Part shown: piece by piece, positions 1 to 7,140 of the stretch
Layout: every line of letters begins with the position of its first letter
Position numbering within the stretch: position 1 is the stretch's first letter
Assembly: GCA_003509065.1 (NCBI GenBank)
Contig: DODG01000208.1
Coordinates: 1-12,306, forward strand
DNA length: 12,306 bases
Source: Acidobacteriota bacterium
GTDB lineage: Bacteria > Acidobacteriota > Vicinamibacteria > Vicinamibacterales > UBA823
Direction of reading: 5' to 3'
Notes under the pieces: model-generated
Database searches by the model: none
What the model was told of the DNA's origin: nothing
Seen by the model: only the letters and a program-made list of their open reading frames with translations
Translations under genes and position numbers: made by a program

Positions 1-1
1 C

Positions 2-229
2 CCAACCTCCCCTTCAATCGCGATTGGGGATAAAAGTCCGGTCGTGCAAGCCGCATTGAGGGCGCCACACATCCAAGGTACTCGCCATTGGATGCGATTC
101 CCAACCTACCAAGTAGAACAAACAACCAATGGGTACGAGGTCATAATAAGTGATGCTCGATATTCACGACGGCCAGGCGGTTTAGGTACTATTCGTGTGG
201 TACTTGATCATCAGCTAAACGTTCAATAG
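2..229 (+). CDS. C-terminal end of a YdjM/DUF457-type membrane-bound metal-dependent hydrolase (partial)
   Basis: The frame is open from the window edge to a TAG stop, so the 5' part lies outside. The visible 75 residues contain a VVQAAL stretch, then a WMRFPTYQVE segment and an ISDARY motif, ending in a short beta-rich tail. This run (W-x-RFP-x-x-x-VE ... V-x-I-x-DARY) matches my memory of the soluble C-terminus of the YdjM/DUF457 family, which are multi-pass inner-membrane proteins annotated as metal-dependent hydrolases. The membrane helices and metal-binding histidines of that family would be in the missing N-terminal part, so neither can be checked here. A GTG at 44 lies in frame but is internal, because the family match already begins upstream of it. 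The reaction catalysed is not established for most members. Confidence 0.7.
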   Translation, partial: PTSPSIAIGDKSPVVQAALRAPHIQGTRHWMRFPTYQVEQTTNGYEVIISDARYSRRPGGLGTIRVVLDHQLNVQ

Positions 230-301
230 GCTACCAAAGTACAATGACTCGGCTAATGCAACCAGCGCGCCACATTAACCTTCTTGACATAAGAGTGAGC
301 C

Positions 302-1102
302 ATGACTGACTTAGGAAGTATGAACACCAAACGTTGGCAGATTGTTGCCATCATTGCTGTCGTTCTGATCGGTGCCCTTGTGACTTATTACGTCACCCGA
401 GCTCCGGCGCCGCCGCCACTAACTGTCGAAACAATTGACGAGAGCGACGAGGCGATCGATACAGAGACCGAAACCGAAGAAGAGATTCAGCTGCCAGCTC
501 TCAGCGAAAGTGACACATTCGTTCGTGAACTGGTTGCAATGTTATCGGCTCATCCAACTCTAGCTGCGTGGTTAGCCACCGAAGAGCTAATACGAACCTT
601 CGTGGTTGCGGTTGAAAACATGGCACAAGGTGACACCCCATCTCGACATCTTTCCCTATTGGCACCACGGGAATCGTTTCGAATCAGTGGTGATTCGACC
701 CGTCTCATCATCGATCCGGACGGATACGCGCGTTATGACCTGCTCGTGGATGCGTTTAACTCTCTTGACGTCGTAGGGTGTGGAGAGCTATACCGACAGC
801 TGAAGCCCCTGCTTGTCGAGGCTTACCGTGAACTCGGTTACCCCGAAGGAGATTTTGACGCGGCCATGAGTCGAGCTATCGAGTACGTCATGCGCACCCC
901 AATTATCACGAGAGAAATCCCACTCCTATCACGTACAGTTGCTTATGAATTCGCTGATGAAACCCTCGCCGCACTTGCTCCGGTTCAACAACAGGCCCTA
1001 CGCATGGGTCCTCGAAACCTGAGATTGGTGCAACGGAAACTCGGCGAGTTAACAACAGCTTTGGGCCTTCAGTCCACGCCAGCAGCTGGACCTGAGCAAT
1101 AG
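302..1102 (+). CDS. DUF3014 domain protein, single-pass membrane-anchored
   Basis: This 266-residue protein has a short cytoplasmic N-terminus, one membrane helix at about residues 12-30, a proline stretch (APAPPP) and an acidic Glu/Asp/Thr linker to about residue 62, then a helical domain to about residue 250. The domain matches DUF3014: a start of the type SDxFVRELV, HPxLAAWL, and later a YxQLKPLLxEAYxELGYP segment. The topology suggests a domain displayed on the outer face of the inner membrane. Function is unknown for the family. The ATG at 302 has only a poor ribosome-binding site. A second ATG at 320 (residue 7) is preceded by AGGAAG at very short spacing and would give a cleaner anchor sequence, so the start is uncertain by six residues. 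It is co-directional with the hydrolase upstream and the small gene downstream and could share a transcript with them. Confidence 0.82.
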   Translation: MTDLGSMNTKRWQIVAIIAVVLIGALVTYYVTRAPAPPPLTVETIDESDEAIDTETETEEEIQLPALSESDTFVRELVAMLSAHPTLAAWLATEELIRTFVVAVENMAQGDTPSRHLSLLAPRESFRISGDSTRLIIDPDGYARYDLLVDAFNSLDVVGCGELYRQLKPLLVEAYRELGYPEGDFDAAMSRAIEYVMRTPIITREIPLLSRTVAYEFADETLAALAPVQQQALRMGPRNLRLVQRKLGELTTALGLQSTPAAGPEQ

Positions 1103-1147
1103 TGCTGATATCCATCTGTTGAACTGCAGTTATGAAGGTTTGTAATT

Positions 1148-1408
1148 ATGGCGAGAGGCTGGGAAAGCAAGGCAGTTGAATCGCAGCAGGATGAAGCATT
1201 ACGAGATCGACAACGGCAGTCGAAACGAACCCTCACTGCGACTGAAAAGACTGCGCTCACCAGAAAAAACATGTTGGAACTGGCTCGCGCAAGGACCTTG
1301 TTGGATCTAGAAGACGCTACGCAACCTGGGCATCGAACGATGCTGGAGCGTGCACTTGCTGCCTTAGATGAACAATTAAGACCAACCGAAACCAATGACG
1401 AGCGCTAA
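1148..1408 (+). CDS. Small charged helical protein, uncharacterised (86 aa)
   Basis: I do not recognise a named family. The 86-residue product has no signal peptide or membrane segment. It is rich in Arg, Glu, Gln, Ala and Leu and looks almost wholly alpha-helical, with likely helices at about residues 5-25, 31-56 and 61-77. The opening MARGWESKAVE and the middle TRKNMLELARARTLLDLEDA read like a conserved small protein rather than a chance frame; I have a vague memory of similar openings in acidobacterial hypothetical proteins. An AAGG motif nine bases before the ATG could serve as ribosome-binding site. It starts 45 bases after the DUF3014 gene, probably on the same transcript, and ends convergently 23 bases from the ferredoxin gene. 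No catalytic or metal-binding residues are evident. A cytoplasmic helical bundle or nucleic-acid-associated role is possible but unsupported. Confidence 0.65.
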   Translation: MARGWESKAVESQQDEALRDRQRQSKRTLTATEKTALTRKNMLELARARTLLDLEDATQPGHRTMLERALAALDEQLRPTETNDER

Positions 1409-1431
1409 CGGCGACTCACCGCACTAACTGA

Positions 1432-1788
1432 TTAAGTATCTCTCCAGTCAGCCGGAGGCGTAATTTCGTCCATGGGTGTTCGCCCTGGATCAGGTCGACC
1501 ACTACCTTCCAGCCTGCTAATCACCTTCAGCGTCATGTCTCGATCACAGAGCATCTGACATGACAGTCGCACACCCGTTAATCCACGCTGATCTACACAA
1601 GAATGTTCCGCCTCAGTCCAGCGATCGGGTTCACCCGAAACGAATTCGACACGGCAGGTAGTGCAGCGTGCGTTGCCGCCACAGGCGTGCAGCACATCCA
1701 CACCGGCATCCTGCTCAATAGCAAGGACTAATCGCTTCCCATCTGGAACATCGACCGTTGTAAATCCCTCAATAGTTAACTTTGGCAT
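1432..1788 (-). CDS. [2Fe-2S] ferredoxin
   Basis: This 118-residue electron carrier has a beta-grasp N-terminus followed by the cluster-binding loop HACGGNARCTTC. Cysteines 36, 42 and 45 (C-X5-C-X2-C) and Cys77 in LSCQ are the four expected ligands of a [2Fe-2S] cluster. The X5 spacing resembles the adrenodoxin/bacterial type rather than the plant type (X4). Two further cysteines (64 and 81) are not part of the canonical set. A proline- and charge-rich tail follows from about residue 97. The start is supported by AGAGGG six bases upstream of the ATG. No signal peptide is present, so it is cytoplasmic. Its redox partner is not encoded nearby. The DCC thiol-disulfide protein upstream on the same strand is separated by 119 bases, so co-transcription is possible but not shown. 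Confidence 0.9.
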   Translation of the reverse strand: MPKLTIEGFTTVDVPDGKRLVLAIEQDAGVDVLHACGGNARCTTCRVEFVSGEPDRWTEAEHSCVDQRGLTGVRLSCQMLCDRDMTLKVISRLEGSGRPDPGRTPMDEITPPADWRDT

Positions 1789-1907
1789 TCACTGCCCTCT
1801 CTAATCATTGTTAGGTAACTCATCGGTGCACATCACTGATACCGCACCACAATTTACTGTCTAATAAAAACTTTACCATAATCGCAACCAACGTGACCGG
1901 TACACGT

Positions 1908-2300
1908 TTAGTGCGATCGAAAACAACTTCCTGTAAGAGCGTACCGATGGGCGGCGAACCACCTATAGAATGGACGCCCAAGGAATCGCACGCCTGGTAA
2001 CCAGCCCAGCCATCGCAATATAGCGAGTGAGGGAAGAGCCTCGGCGATAACAAACAGTGCATCAATGCCTGCTAATATCTGGCCGCCCGCCAACTTCACA
2101 TGAAGTTCTTGTCTCACACCAACTGGAGTGATGCCTTCTATTTGAGGAGAAAACTCTTCAGTAGCAATATCCACGAGTTGGAGTCGCTGATGTTTATCCC
2201 GCACTTGTATTGAAGCCGCACTCGCACGGCAGACAGGACAGGCACCATCGTAGTAAATTCGTGCCGGCCACTGAATCTGATGACTAGGGACTTGACTCAT
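1908..2300 (-). CDS. DCC-family (DUF393) thiol-disulfide oxidoreductase-like protein
   Basis: From the ATG at 2300 the product is 130 residues and begins close to the family's hallmark strand and motif IYYDGACPVC, in which D18, C21 and C24 form the D-x-x-C-x-x-C signature that names the DCC family. A segment with VDI, then GID-A-LFVIAEALP and a hydrophobic stretch (LRWLGWLPGVRFLGRPFYRWFA) follow, as is usual in this family, whose members are predicted thiol-disulfide oxidoreductases with few characterised examples. The frame stays open upstream to another ATG at 2432, which has a GAGAAG eight bases before it and would add 44 residues that look unlike the family. Neither start has a strong ribosome-binding site. 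I prefer 2300 because family members usually start just before the motif. The gene is divergent from hflK. Confidence 0.83.
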   Translation of the reverse strand: MSQVPSHQIQWPARIYYDGACPVCRASAASIQVRDKHQRLQLVDIATEEFSPQIEGITPVGVRQELHVKLAGGQILAGIDALFVIAEALPSLAILRWLGWLPGVRFLGRPFYRWFAAHRYALTGSCFRSH

Positions 2301-2597
2301 GCGTATATCGTAGCTTTGATCGCATACTGCCCACGTCAGCCAGTATGGATTATCGATCTTACAGTTTGTATCAACAGAAGTGAATATGTGCCATTTTACT
2401 CTGGTTCTTGTCTTAATCTTCCCAGACTCCATTTGTCTGTCTTCTCATAATTTCTGTGAGCTAAGACAGTACTTTATTGAATGTACATAGTGGATCGTAT
2501 CGATAGTGACACCTCCTGAAAACAAGAATTCCTAGAGACAGTCAAGCACGACAAAGCATAAACAGTTAGAATATCTAGATACGAAGGAGACGTCACC
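2301..2597. other. Divergent intergenic region upstream of hflK
   Basis: This stretch separates the DCC gene (if it starts at 2300) from hflK and should hold the promoters of both. Apart from the inverted repeat at 2437-2469, I see only a TAGAAT at 2567-2572 that could be a -10 box for hflK, with no matching -35 element. The AAGGAG ribosome-binding site of hflK follows at 2584-2589. The 2301-2432 part stays open in the DCC frame. Confidence 0.4.
2437..2469. promoter_or_regulatory. Inverted repeat in the DCC gene/hflK divergent region
   Basis: CTGTCTT (2437-2443) pairs with AAGACAG (2463-2469), and the inner CTCA (2444-2447) pairs with TGAG (2457-2460). This gives an 11-base-pair stem with a two-base bulge and a nine-base loop. 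It lies between the two divergent genes, about 130 bases upstream of hflK. There is no T-run on either side, so it does not look like an intrinsic terminator. It could be an operator or a 5' leader hairpin. Another AGACAGT occurs at 2535-2541. No promoter hexamers convincing enough to report were found nearby. Confidence 0.3.
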
Positions 2598-3617
2598 ATG
2601 GAAGACAAAACTATCAATATAGGGAACCTGCAAATCCCATCTATCCCAAGCAAGACCATTGGGATGGGGCTTGCCGTGATTCTAATTCTAGCGGCGTTGT
2701 CCAATACGCTGTACCAAGTTCAACCTGAAGAGGTTGGAGTCGTACTGCAATTTGGCCGCTATTCGCGCACCGCCGAACCTGGACTTCGCATGAAAATGCC
2801 ATTCATCGAAACAGTACTCAAGGTCCCAATTCAGCGTCAGCTCAAACAGGAATTCGGTTTCCGAACGCTTGAGGCAGGTGTTCGTAGCCAATTCGACGAA
2901 CGAGTCTTCGCAGACGAGGCCGTCATGCTCACCGGCGATCTAAACGTAGCCGTGGTTGAATGGATTGTGCAGTACCGTGTCTCAGACCCCTACCTGTTTC
3001 TCTTTAAAGTCCGTAATCTTGAAGAAACATTTCGGGCCATGAATGAAGCAGTCATGCGTGAGACAGTCGGTGACCGTACCGTCACGGAAGTCTTGACCAT
3101 CGGCCGACAGGACATTGAAACACAGGTTCAACAACAGCTCCAAGCACTCGTAGGACAGTACGAAATGGGTGTGACGGTCGAACAGGTGGTGCTGCAAGAC
3201 GTCAATCCTCCGGATCCAGTCAAACCGTCATGGGACGAGGTCAACCAAGCACAACAAAACCGCGACCAACTCATTAGCGAGGCTATGGCCGAGTACAATG
3301 CGGTGATCCCCCGAGCCCGTGGCGAAGCCGAGCAAGCGATTCTACAAGCGGAAGGCTATGCGCTCGACCGCGTAAACCGTGGGCTAGGTGATGCTGCTCG
3401 CTTCACAGCCGTCTACAACGCCTACCGCACAGCACCGAATGTGACCCGCCAGCGGCTCTATCTCGAAACGATGCAACGGATCCTGCCTCAAGTCGGTGGA
3501 AAGGTGTTTCTGGATAAAGATCTGAATGGCCTCGTGCCCCTCTTACCACTCGACGGACTTCTAAAAACTGGACCGAACAGCAATAGCACGACTTCCCCAT
3601 CAGGAGGTGCACAATGA
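2598..3617 (+). CDS. hflK: HflK-type SPFH/band 7 membrane protein, FtsH modulator subunit
   Basis: This 339-residue protein has a short cytoplasmic N-terminus, one membrane helix at about residues 20-38, and then a band 7/SPFH domain. That domain opens with YQVQPEEVGVVLQFGRYSR and PGLRMKMPFIE, the usual start of HflK. An Ala/Glu-rich coiled-coil region containing ARGEAEQAILQAEGYA follows at about residues 230-265. In known systems HflK and HflC assemble into a large inner-membrane complex that surrounds the AAA protease FtsH and limits its access to membrane substrates. The protein is shorter than E. coli HflK (about 420 residues) because it lacks the glycine-rich N-terminal extension. AAGGAG eight bases before the ATG supports the start. 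Its stop overlaps the hflC start (ATGA), which suggests translational coupling and 1:1 synthesis. ftsH is not in the window. Confidence 0.93.
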   Translation: MEDKTINIGNLQIPSIPSKTIGMGLAVILILAALSNTLYQVQPEEVGVVLQFGRYSRTAEPGLRMKMPFIETVLKVPIQRQLKQEFGFRTLEAGVRSQFDERVFADEAVMLTGDLNVAVVEWIVQYRVSDPYLFLFKVRNLEETFRAMNEAVMRETVGDRTVTEVLTIGRQDIETQVQQQLQALVGQYEMGVTVEQVVLQDVNPPDPVKPSWDEVNQAQQNRDQLISEAMAEYNAVIPRARGEAEQAILQAEGYALDRVNRGLGDAARFTAVYNAYRTAPNVTRQRLYLETMQRILPQVGGKVFLDKDLNGLVPLLPLDGLLKTGPNSNSTTSPSGGAQ

Positions 3618-4546
3618 CGAATAGCACCATGACCAAGGTAATTATTGCTCTGGGAGTGCTCTTTGTTCTGTCGAGCGCTACCTATCAGGTTCACGAAGTC
3701 AATCAAGTCATCATTACACAATTCGGTGAACCAACCGGTGAACCGGTGACTGACCCAGGGCTTCACTTTAAAATTCCGTTTGTGCAGCAAACGAACTACT
3801 TTGAAAAACGGTTTCTAGAGTGGGACGGTAGTCCCAACCAAGTCCCGACCAAAGACAAGCGCTTCATTTGGGTCGACACCTACGCGCGATGGCGTATCGT
3901 TGATCCGCTTCGTTTTTTCCAGCGACTTCGAGATGAGCTCGGCGCACAATCACGACTTGATGACATTCTCGACGGTGAAACTCGCAACGCCGTGGCCCGG
4001 TATGACTTGATCGAGATCGTTCGCAGTACGAACCGTGATCCGGACACAGTCCAGATAGAATCAGATGAAGAAACTGCGATCTTGGATCAGATCCAGATGG
4101 GGCGTCAGGAGATCGCTAAAGAAATTCTTGAACGTGCAGCAGGACGAACTGAGGATTTAGGGATCGAGCTACTAGATCTTCGACTCAAGCGCATCAACTA
4201 CGTGGCAGAAGTCCAGCAGGACGTCTTCGCACGAATGATCGCTGAACGCCAGCGAATCGCAGCGGAATTTCGTTCAGAAGGTCAGGGTGAATCTGCCAGG
4301 ATCTCAGGTGAACGTGAACGCGATCTCGCTCAGATTCAGTCAGAAGCATATAGGACGGCAGAAGAGCTGCGTGGTACTGCAGATGCCGAAGCGACCAGTA
4401 TCTACGGTGAAGCCTATAACCGAGACCCAGATTTTTACGCCTTCACAAAATCACTCGAAACCTATGAGCAAACCATGGATGCGTCAACATTCTTTATGCT
4501 GGGGACTGATAGTGAACTCCTCAAGTACCTAGAACAGCCAAGATAG
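3614..4546 (+). CDS. hflC: HflC-type SPFH/band 7 membrane protein, partner of HflK
   Basis: This 310-residue protein has a membrane helix at about residues 7-24 followed by the band 7 start YQVHEVNQVIITQFGEP and PGLHFKIPFVQ. The HflC-typical stretches KDKRFIWVDTYARWRIVDPLRF, LDLRLKRINY and ERQRIAAEFRSEGQGE follow. A long coiled coil runs to about residue 270, then a conserved C-terminal segment (DPDFYAFTKSLETYE, and FFMLGTDSELLKYL). These make HflC, not a second HflK or a stomatin, the best call. An AGGAGG at 3602-3607, six bases before the ATG and inside the end of hflK, supports the start. It should form the hetero-oligomeric FtsH-modulating complex with the product of the upstream gene. 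It is slightly shorter than the E. coli protein (334 residues). The hairpin at 4577-4616 probably ends the transcript. Confidence 0.93.
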   Translation: MTNSTMTKVIIALGVLFVLSSATYQVHEVNQVIITQFGEPTGEPVTDPGLHFKIPFVQQTNYFEKRFLEWDGSPNQVPTKDKRFIWVDTYARWRIVDPLRFFQRLRDELGAQSRLDDILDGETRNAVARYDLIEIVRSTNRDPDTVQIESDEETAILDQIQMGRQEIAKEILERAAGRTEDLGIELLDLRLKRINYVAEVQQDVFARMIAERQRIAAEFRSEGQGESARISGERERDLAQIQSEAYRTAEELRGTADAEATSIYGEAYNRDPDFYAFTKSLETYEQTMDASTFFMLGTDSELLKYLEQPR

Positions 4547-4576
4547 CGCGTTCGGTTATCTTTCACTGCGAAAGCC

Positions 4577-4616
4577 GTAGGGTCCGGTCGTTACTACAGC
4601 GACGACCGAACTCTAC
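4577..4616. terminator. Hairpin between convergent hflC and the sugar permease gene
   Basis: Bases 4577-4591 pair with 4602-4616 over 15 positions (13 Watson-Crick pairs, one G-T and one mismatch) around a ten-base loop. CTGC at 4566-4569 and GCAG at 4617-4620 could extend the stem after an internal bulge. It sits between two convergent genes, the usual place for a shared terminator. No T-run follows on either strand, so it is not a textbook intrinsic terminator and may act instead to protect 3' ends. Confidence 0.5.
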
Positions 4617-4636
4617 GCAGTTCATAACGATAACGA

Positions 4637-5611
4637 TCAGTTTGCTTTACCGCCCCGCCATCGATCGACTGCCACTGCCACGATAATGATGTGTCCAACT
4701 ATCATTTCCTCAACGAAATTTGGCCATCCGAGCACCGTGCTTCGGTTTCGAAGATATGCCATTAACACAGCTCCAGTCAGCGTACCAAGAATTGAACCTT
4801 GTCCACCGGAGAGCGACCCACCTCCAATCACTACTGCGGCAATAATGTCTAACTCTAACCCGATAGCTACGGTGGGATCGCCTTGCGTAAGGCGGGCAAA
4901 CTGCATCAAACCTGCCAAACCAGTAAGCAGCCCTGCAAGTACATAGATCGCAACCTTTGTGCGAGCGACCCTTACACCGCAAAGTCTGGCCGTTGCCTCA
5001 TTCGACCCGATTGCATAAGCATGTTGGCCAAGAATCGAATAGCGCAACACGACTACCAAAAACAACCCTAGCGCTAACATCAACCAGACTGCAGGGGCGA
5101 AAATAAAGATTGGTGGTGTCGGAATGGGACTCACCCACGCTTCCAGTCCTTGAGTCGGTGCAGTAATTGGAATGCTCCCTGACATCCATTTCGCCACACC
5201 ACGATAGAAGCCGAGAGTCCCAAGCGTTGCGATAAAAGGTGGTAGTCGAAGTATGGTAATCAGTAAACCATTGTACAAGCCACAGACAGCTCCAACGCCA
5301 AGGGCTACACTGAGAGCAAAGACAGGCCCTCCCCCACGTTCAAGAACTATGGCAGTCGCGACACTTACGAGCGCAATGGCTGATCCCACTGATAAGTCAA
5401 TGCCACCGCTGATGATAATAAACGTCATGCCCATGGCGGCAATACCCACGATCATCGCGTGAACTGCAACGAGGCGTAAATCGAAGAGGGTCAGACCAGG
5501 ATGTGGCGGAATCGCATAAAAAAATAAAACTGCTGCCACTAGACTCAAAACTGGCGCCAAGTTTCTGAGCGCAGTTCGCCGTGGCAACCACTGCTGCATC
5601 AAATTCATCAT
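4637..5611 (-). CDS. RbsC-type ABC transporter permease (sugar or autoinducer importer)
   Basis: This 324-residue multi-pass inner-membrane protein belongs to the BPD_transp_2 family (RbsC/AraH/XylH). Hallmarks are GMTFIIISGGIDLSVGS near the N-terminus, PPFIATLGTLGFYRGVA in the middle, the cytoplasmic contact region YAIGSNEATARLCGVRV, and AAVVIGGGSLSGGQGSILGTL towards the C-terminus. Length and hydrophobic pattern fit the family. It forms the channel with the product of the upstream double-ATPase gene, which it overlaps by four bases (ATGA; the start reads ATGATGA, so the second ATG at 5608 could also be used). It is the last gene of the three-gene transporter operon. The ligand cannot be told from the permease; the family imports pentoses, galactosides, AI-2 and similar polyols. 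No sugar kinase or isomerase gene adjoins it. Confidence 0.93.
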   Translation of the reverse strand: MMNLMQQWLPRRTALRNLAPVLSLVAAVLFFYAIPPHPGLTLFDLRLVAVHAMIVGIAAMGMTFIIISGGIDLSVGSAIALVSVATAIVLERGGGPVFALSVALGVGAVCGLYNGLLITILRLPPFIATLGTLGFYRGVAKWMSGSIPITAPTQGLEAWVSPIPTPPIFIFAPAVWLMLALGLFLVVVLRYSILGQHAYAIGSNEATARLCGVRVARTKVAIYVLAGLLTGLAGLMQFARLTQGDPTVAIGLELDIIAAVVIGGGSLSGGQGSILGTLTGAVLMAYLRNRSTVLGWPNFVEEMIVGHIIIVAVAVDRWRGGKAN

Positions 5612-7140
5612 ACGACAGTTTCCTCTCCACTTGACGCAACGGTGACTATCTCATGCTCAGTCCACTGTTTGGTTGGCCTTATGGCTCGTAAGCGACCGCG
5701 ATGCATTACCGCAATCCGGTCACAGACGCCAAGCAATTCCGGTATGTAGTCCGACACAAGCAAGATCGCTTTACCTCGACTGGCCAGTTGATCGATCCAA
5801 GCGTACAGTTGCGCTTTGCTCGCAACATCAATCCCACGAGTAGGTTCGTCGAGAAACAGTACATCCACATCGTGGTGTAAGAGTCTAGCAAATGCCACTT
5901 TTTGTTGATTGCCCCCCGAGAGGTGCGCGATCGCCTGATCCACATGTGCAACCCGAATACGTAGTCGTTCTACCCAAGTGGTAACCGCCACACTCATCTT
6001 GTGGGTATCCAGCCACCCCCAACGGGCAAAAGGCTGCAAGCGACTGAGCAACATATTCTGTGTAACTGAAAGGTTTAAAGCCAATCCCTCTGTCTGGCGG
6101 TTTTCGCTGAGTAACCCGACACCTTGCGATAACCGATCAGCTGGTGTGATCTTCACATTGGTTTCGGTCTGCCCCCGAATCGTCACATTCCCTGATCGGA
6201 TTCTATCAAGCCCAAAGAGTGCTCGGAGTAACTCCGTACGACCTGCTCCAACCAGACCTGCAATCCCAAGAATTTCTCCTCGCCGCAGAGTCAGATCGAC
6301 ATCTTCGACGGGTTCATTGCCGGTTAAACCTTCAATGACTAATAGCGGATCACCAAACGTTCGTGATGTGGTTGGAAACATGTCCGGCAATCTCCGACCA
6401 ATCATTAATTCAATGAGCTCCGCAACCGAAACATCTGCGGTATTACCAACACCGGTTACACAACCGTCACGCAAGACAATGTAACGATCGGCCACACGCT
6501 GCACCTCTTCAAGAAAATGAGAGATGTACACAATCGCCACACCATGACGACGTAACTCAGCAATGATTTCGAACAGACGTTCAATTTCTGTGAAGCCAAG
6601 ACTACTCGTCGGTTCGTCCATAACGATCACCTTGGCGTCAATCAAAAGCGCACGGGCGACTTCTACAACTTGCCGATCTGCGGGTGACAGATCGGCCGTC
6701 AAGATATCGCCTCGAATATCAGACCGTCCGAGCCTTGCGAAAATCTCAATAATGCGACGCCGAAGAACCGTCGGTCGAATGAAGCCTGCCCAGTGTTGCT
6801 CCACACCGAGCATCAAATTTGCCTCCACAGTCAAATGCGGCGCCACTGTCGATTCCTGATAGATCATTGCAATTCCAGCTGACCGAGTCGTCAACGGGTC
6901 AACGGCTTCAAACGGCACACCGTCGATTGCTATCTGACCCTTGTCAGGTTGAATCGCGCCTGAAAGAATCTTCATCAGGGTCGACTTACCCGCACCGTTT
7001 TCTCCAACCAGAGCGAGCACTTGACCACTTTCAAGATAAAGGTCGACACCATCAAGCGCTAGAGTTGCGCCGAACCGTTTTACTATGCCGGACATTTTTA
7101 GACGAGGGGAATCGTCTACGTGATGTCGAACCGTATTCAT
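5608..7140 (-). CDS. RbsA/MglA-type double ATP-binding protein of a sugar-class ABC importer
   Basis: This 510-residue cytoplasmic protein carries two tandem nucleotide-binding domains. Domain 1 has Walker A GENGAGKST (46-54), C-loop LSPADRQ (151-157), Walker B VIVMDEPTSS (171-180) and an ISH switch at 206-208. Domain 2 has a degenerate Walker A GLVGAGRTE (295-303) lacking the lysine, a canonical LSGGNQQK (407-414) and Walker B VLFLDEPT (427-434). A degenerate second Walker A is normal for this family, and a non-canonical first C-loop is also seen in MglA, so one site is probably the main hydrolytic site. It drives import through the permease encoded downstream, with four-base overlaps at both ends (ATGA), implying coupled translation. 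A second in-frame ATG at residue 16 (7095) is a possible alternative start; neither start has a clear ribosome-binding site. Confidence 0.93.
   Translation of the reverse strand: MNTVRHHVDDSPRLKMSGIVKRFGATLALDGVDLYLESGQVLALVGENGAGKSTLMKILSGAIQPDKGQIAIDGVPFEAVDPLTTRSAGIAMIYQESTVAPHLTVEANLMLGVEQHWAGFIRPTVLRRRIIEIFARLGRSDIRGDILTADLSPADRQVVEVARALLIDAKVIVMDEPTSSLGFTEIERLFEIIAELRRHGVAIVYISHFLEEVQRVADRYIVLRDGCVTGVGNTADVSVAELIELMIGRRLPDMFPTTSRTFGDPLLVIEGLTGNEPVEDVDLTLRRGEILGIAGLVGAGRTELLRALFGLDRIRSGNVTIRGQTETNVKITPADRLSQGVGLLSENRQTEGLALNLSVTQNMLLSRLQPFARWGWLDTHKMSVAVTTWVERLRIRVAHVDQAIAHLSGGNQQKVAFARLLHHDVDVLFLDEPTRGIDVASKAQLYAWIDQLASRGKAILLVSDYIPELLGVCDRIAVMHRGRLRAIRPTKQWTEHEIVTVASSGEETVV

Noticed and set aside
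284..312. TTGACA at 284-289 as a -35 box for the DUF3014 gene
   Set aside because: It lies only 12 bases before the ATG at 302 and no -10 box is found at the right distance, even if the start is at 320.
1122..1131. Palindrome AACTGCAGTT upstream of the 86-residue gene
   Set aside because: A ten-base palindrome is expected by chance in a window this long and it has no repeat partner or loop.
1890..1908. Six-pair hairpin after the DCC gene as a terminator
   Set aside because: The stem is short and overlaps the stop codon, and the nearest T-run on the minus strand is about 20 bases further on.
1820..2065. 81-residue frame overlapping the DCC gene on the same strand
   Set aside because: It lies mostly in another frame of the DCC gene and has no family-like features; the DCC motif shows which frame is used.
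2477..2505. Possible hflK promoter with TTGAAT at 2477-2482
   Set aside because: The hexamers at 15-17 base spacing (TATCGA, TCGATA) match the -10 consensus poorly.
4287..4532. 81-residue plus-strand frame inside hflC
   Set aside because: It is wholly contained in another frame of a clearly conserved gene and lacks a ribosome-binding site.
5978..6484. 168-residue plus-strand frame opposite the sugar ATPase gene
   Set aside because: It is an antisense shadow of the double ATPase; composition (Ser, Pro, Arg-rich) is typical of such shadows.
5608..7140. Degenerate first C-loop (LSPADRQ) and second Walker A without lysine as signs of a broken transporter
   Set aside because: Both features are normal in the RbsA/MglA family, where the two ATP sites are unequal.
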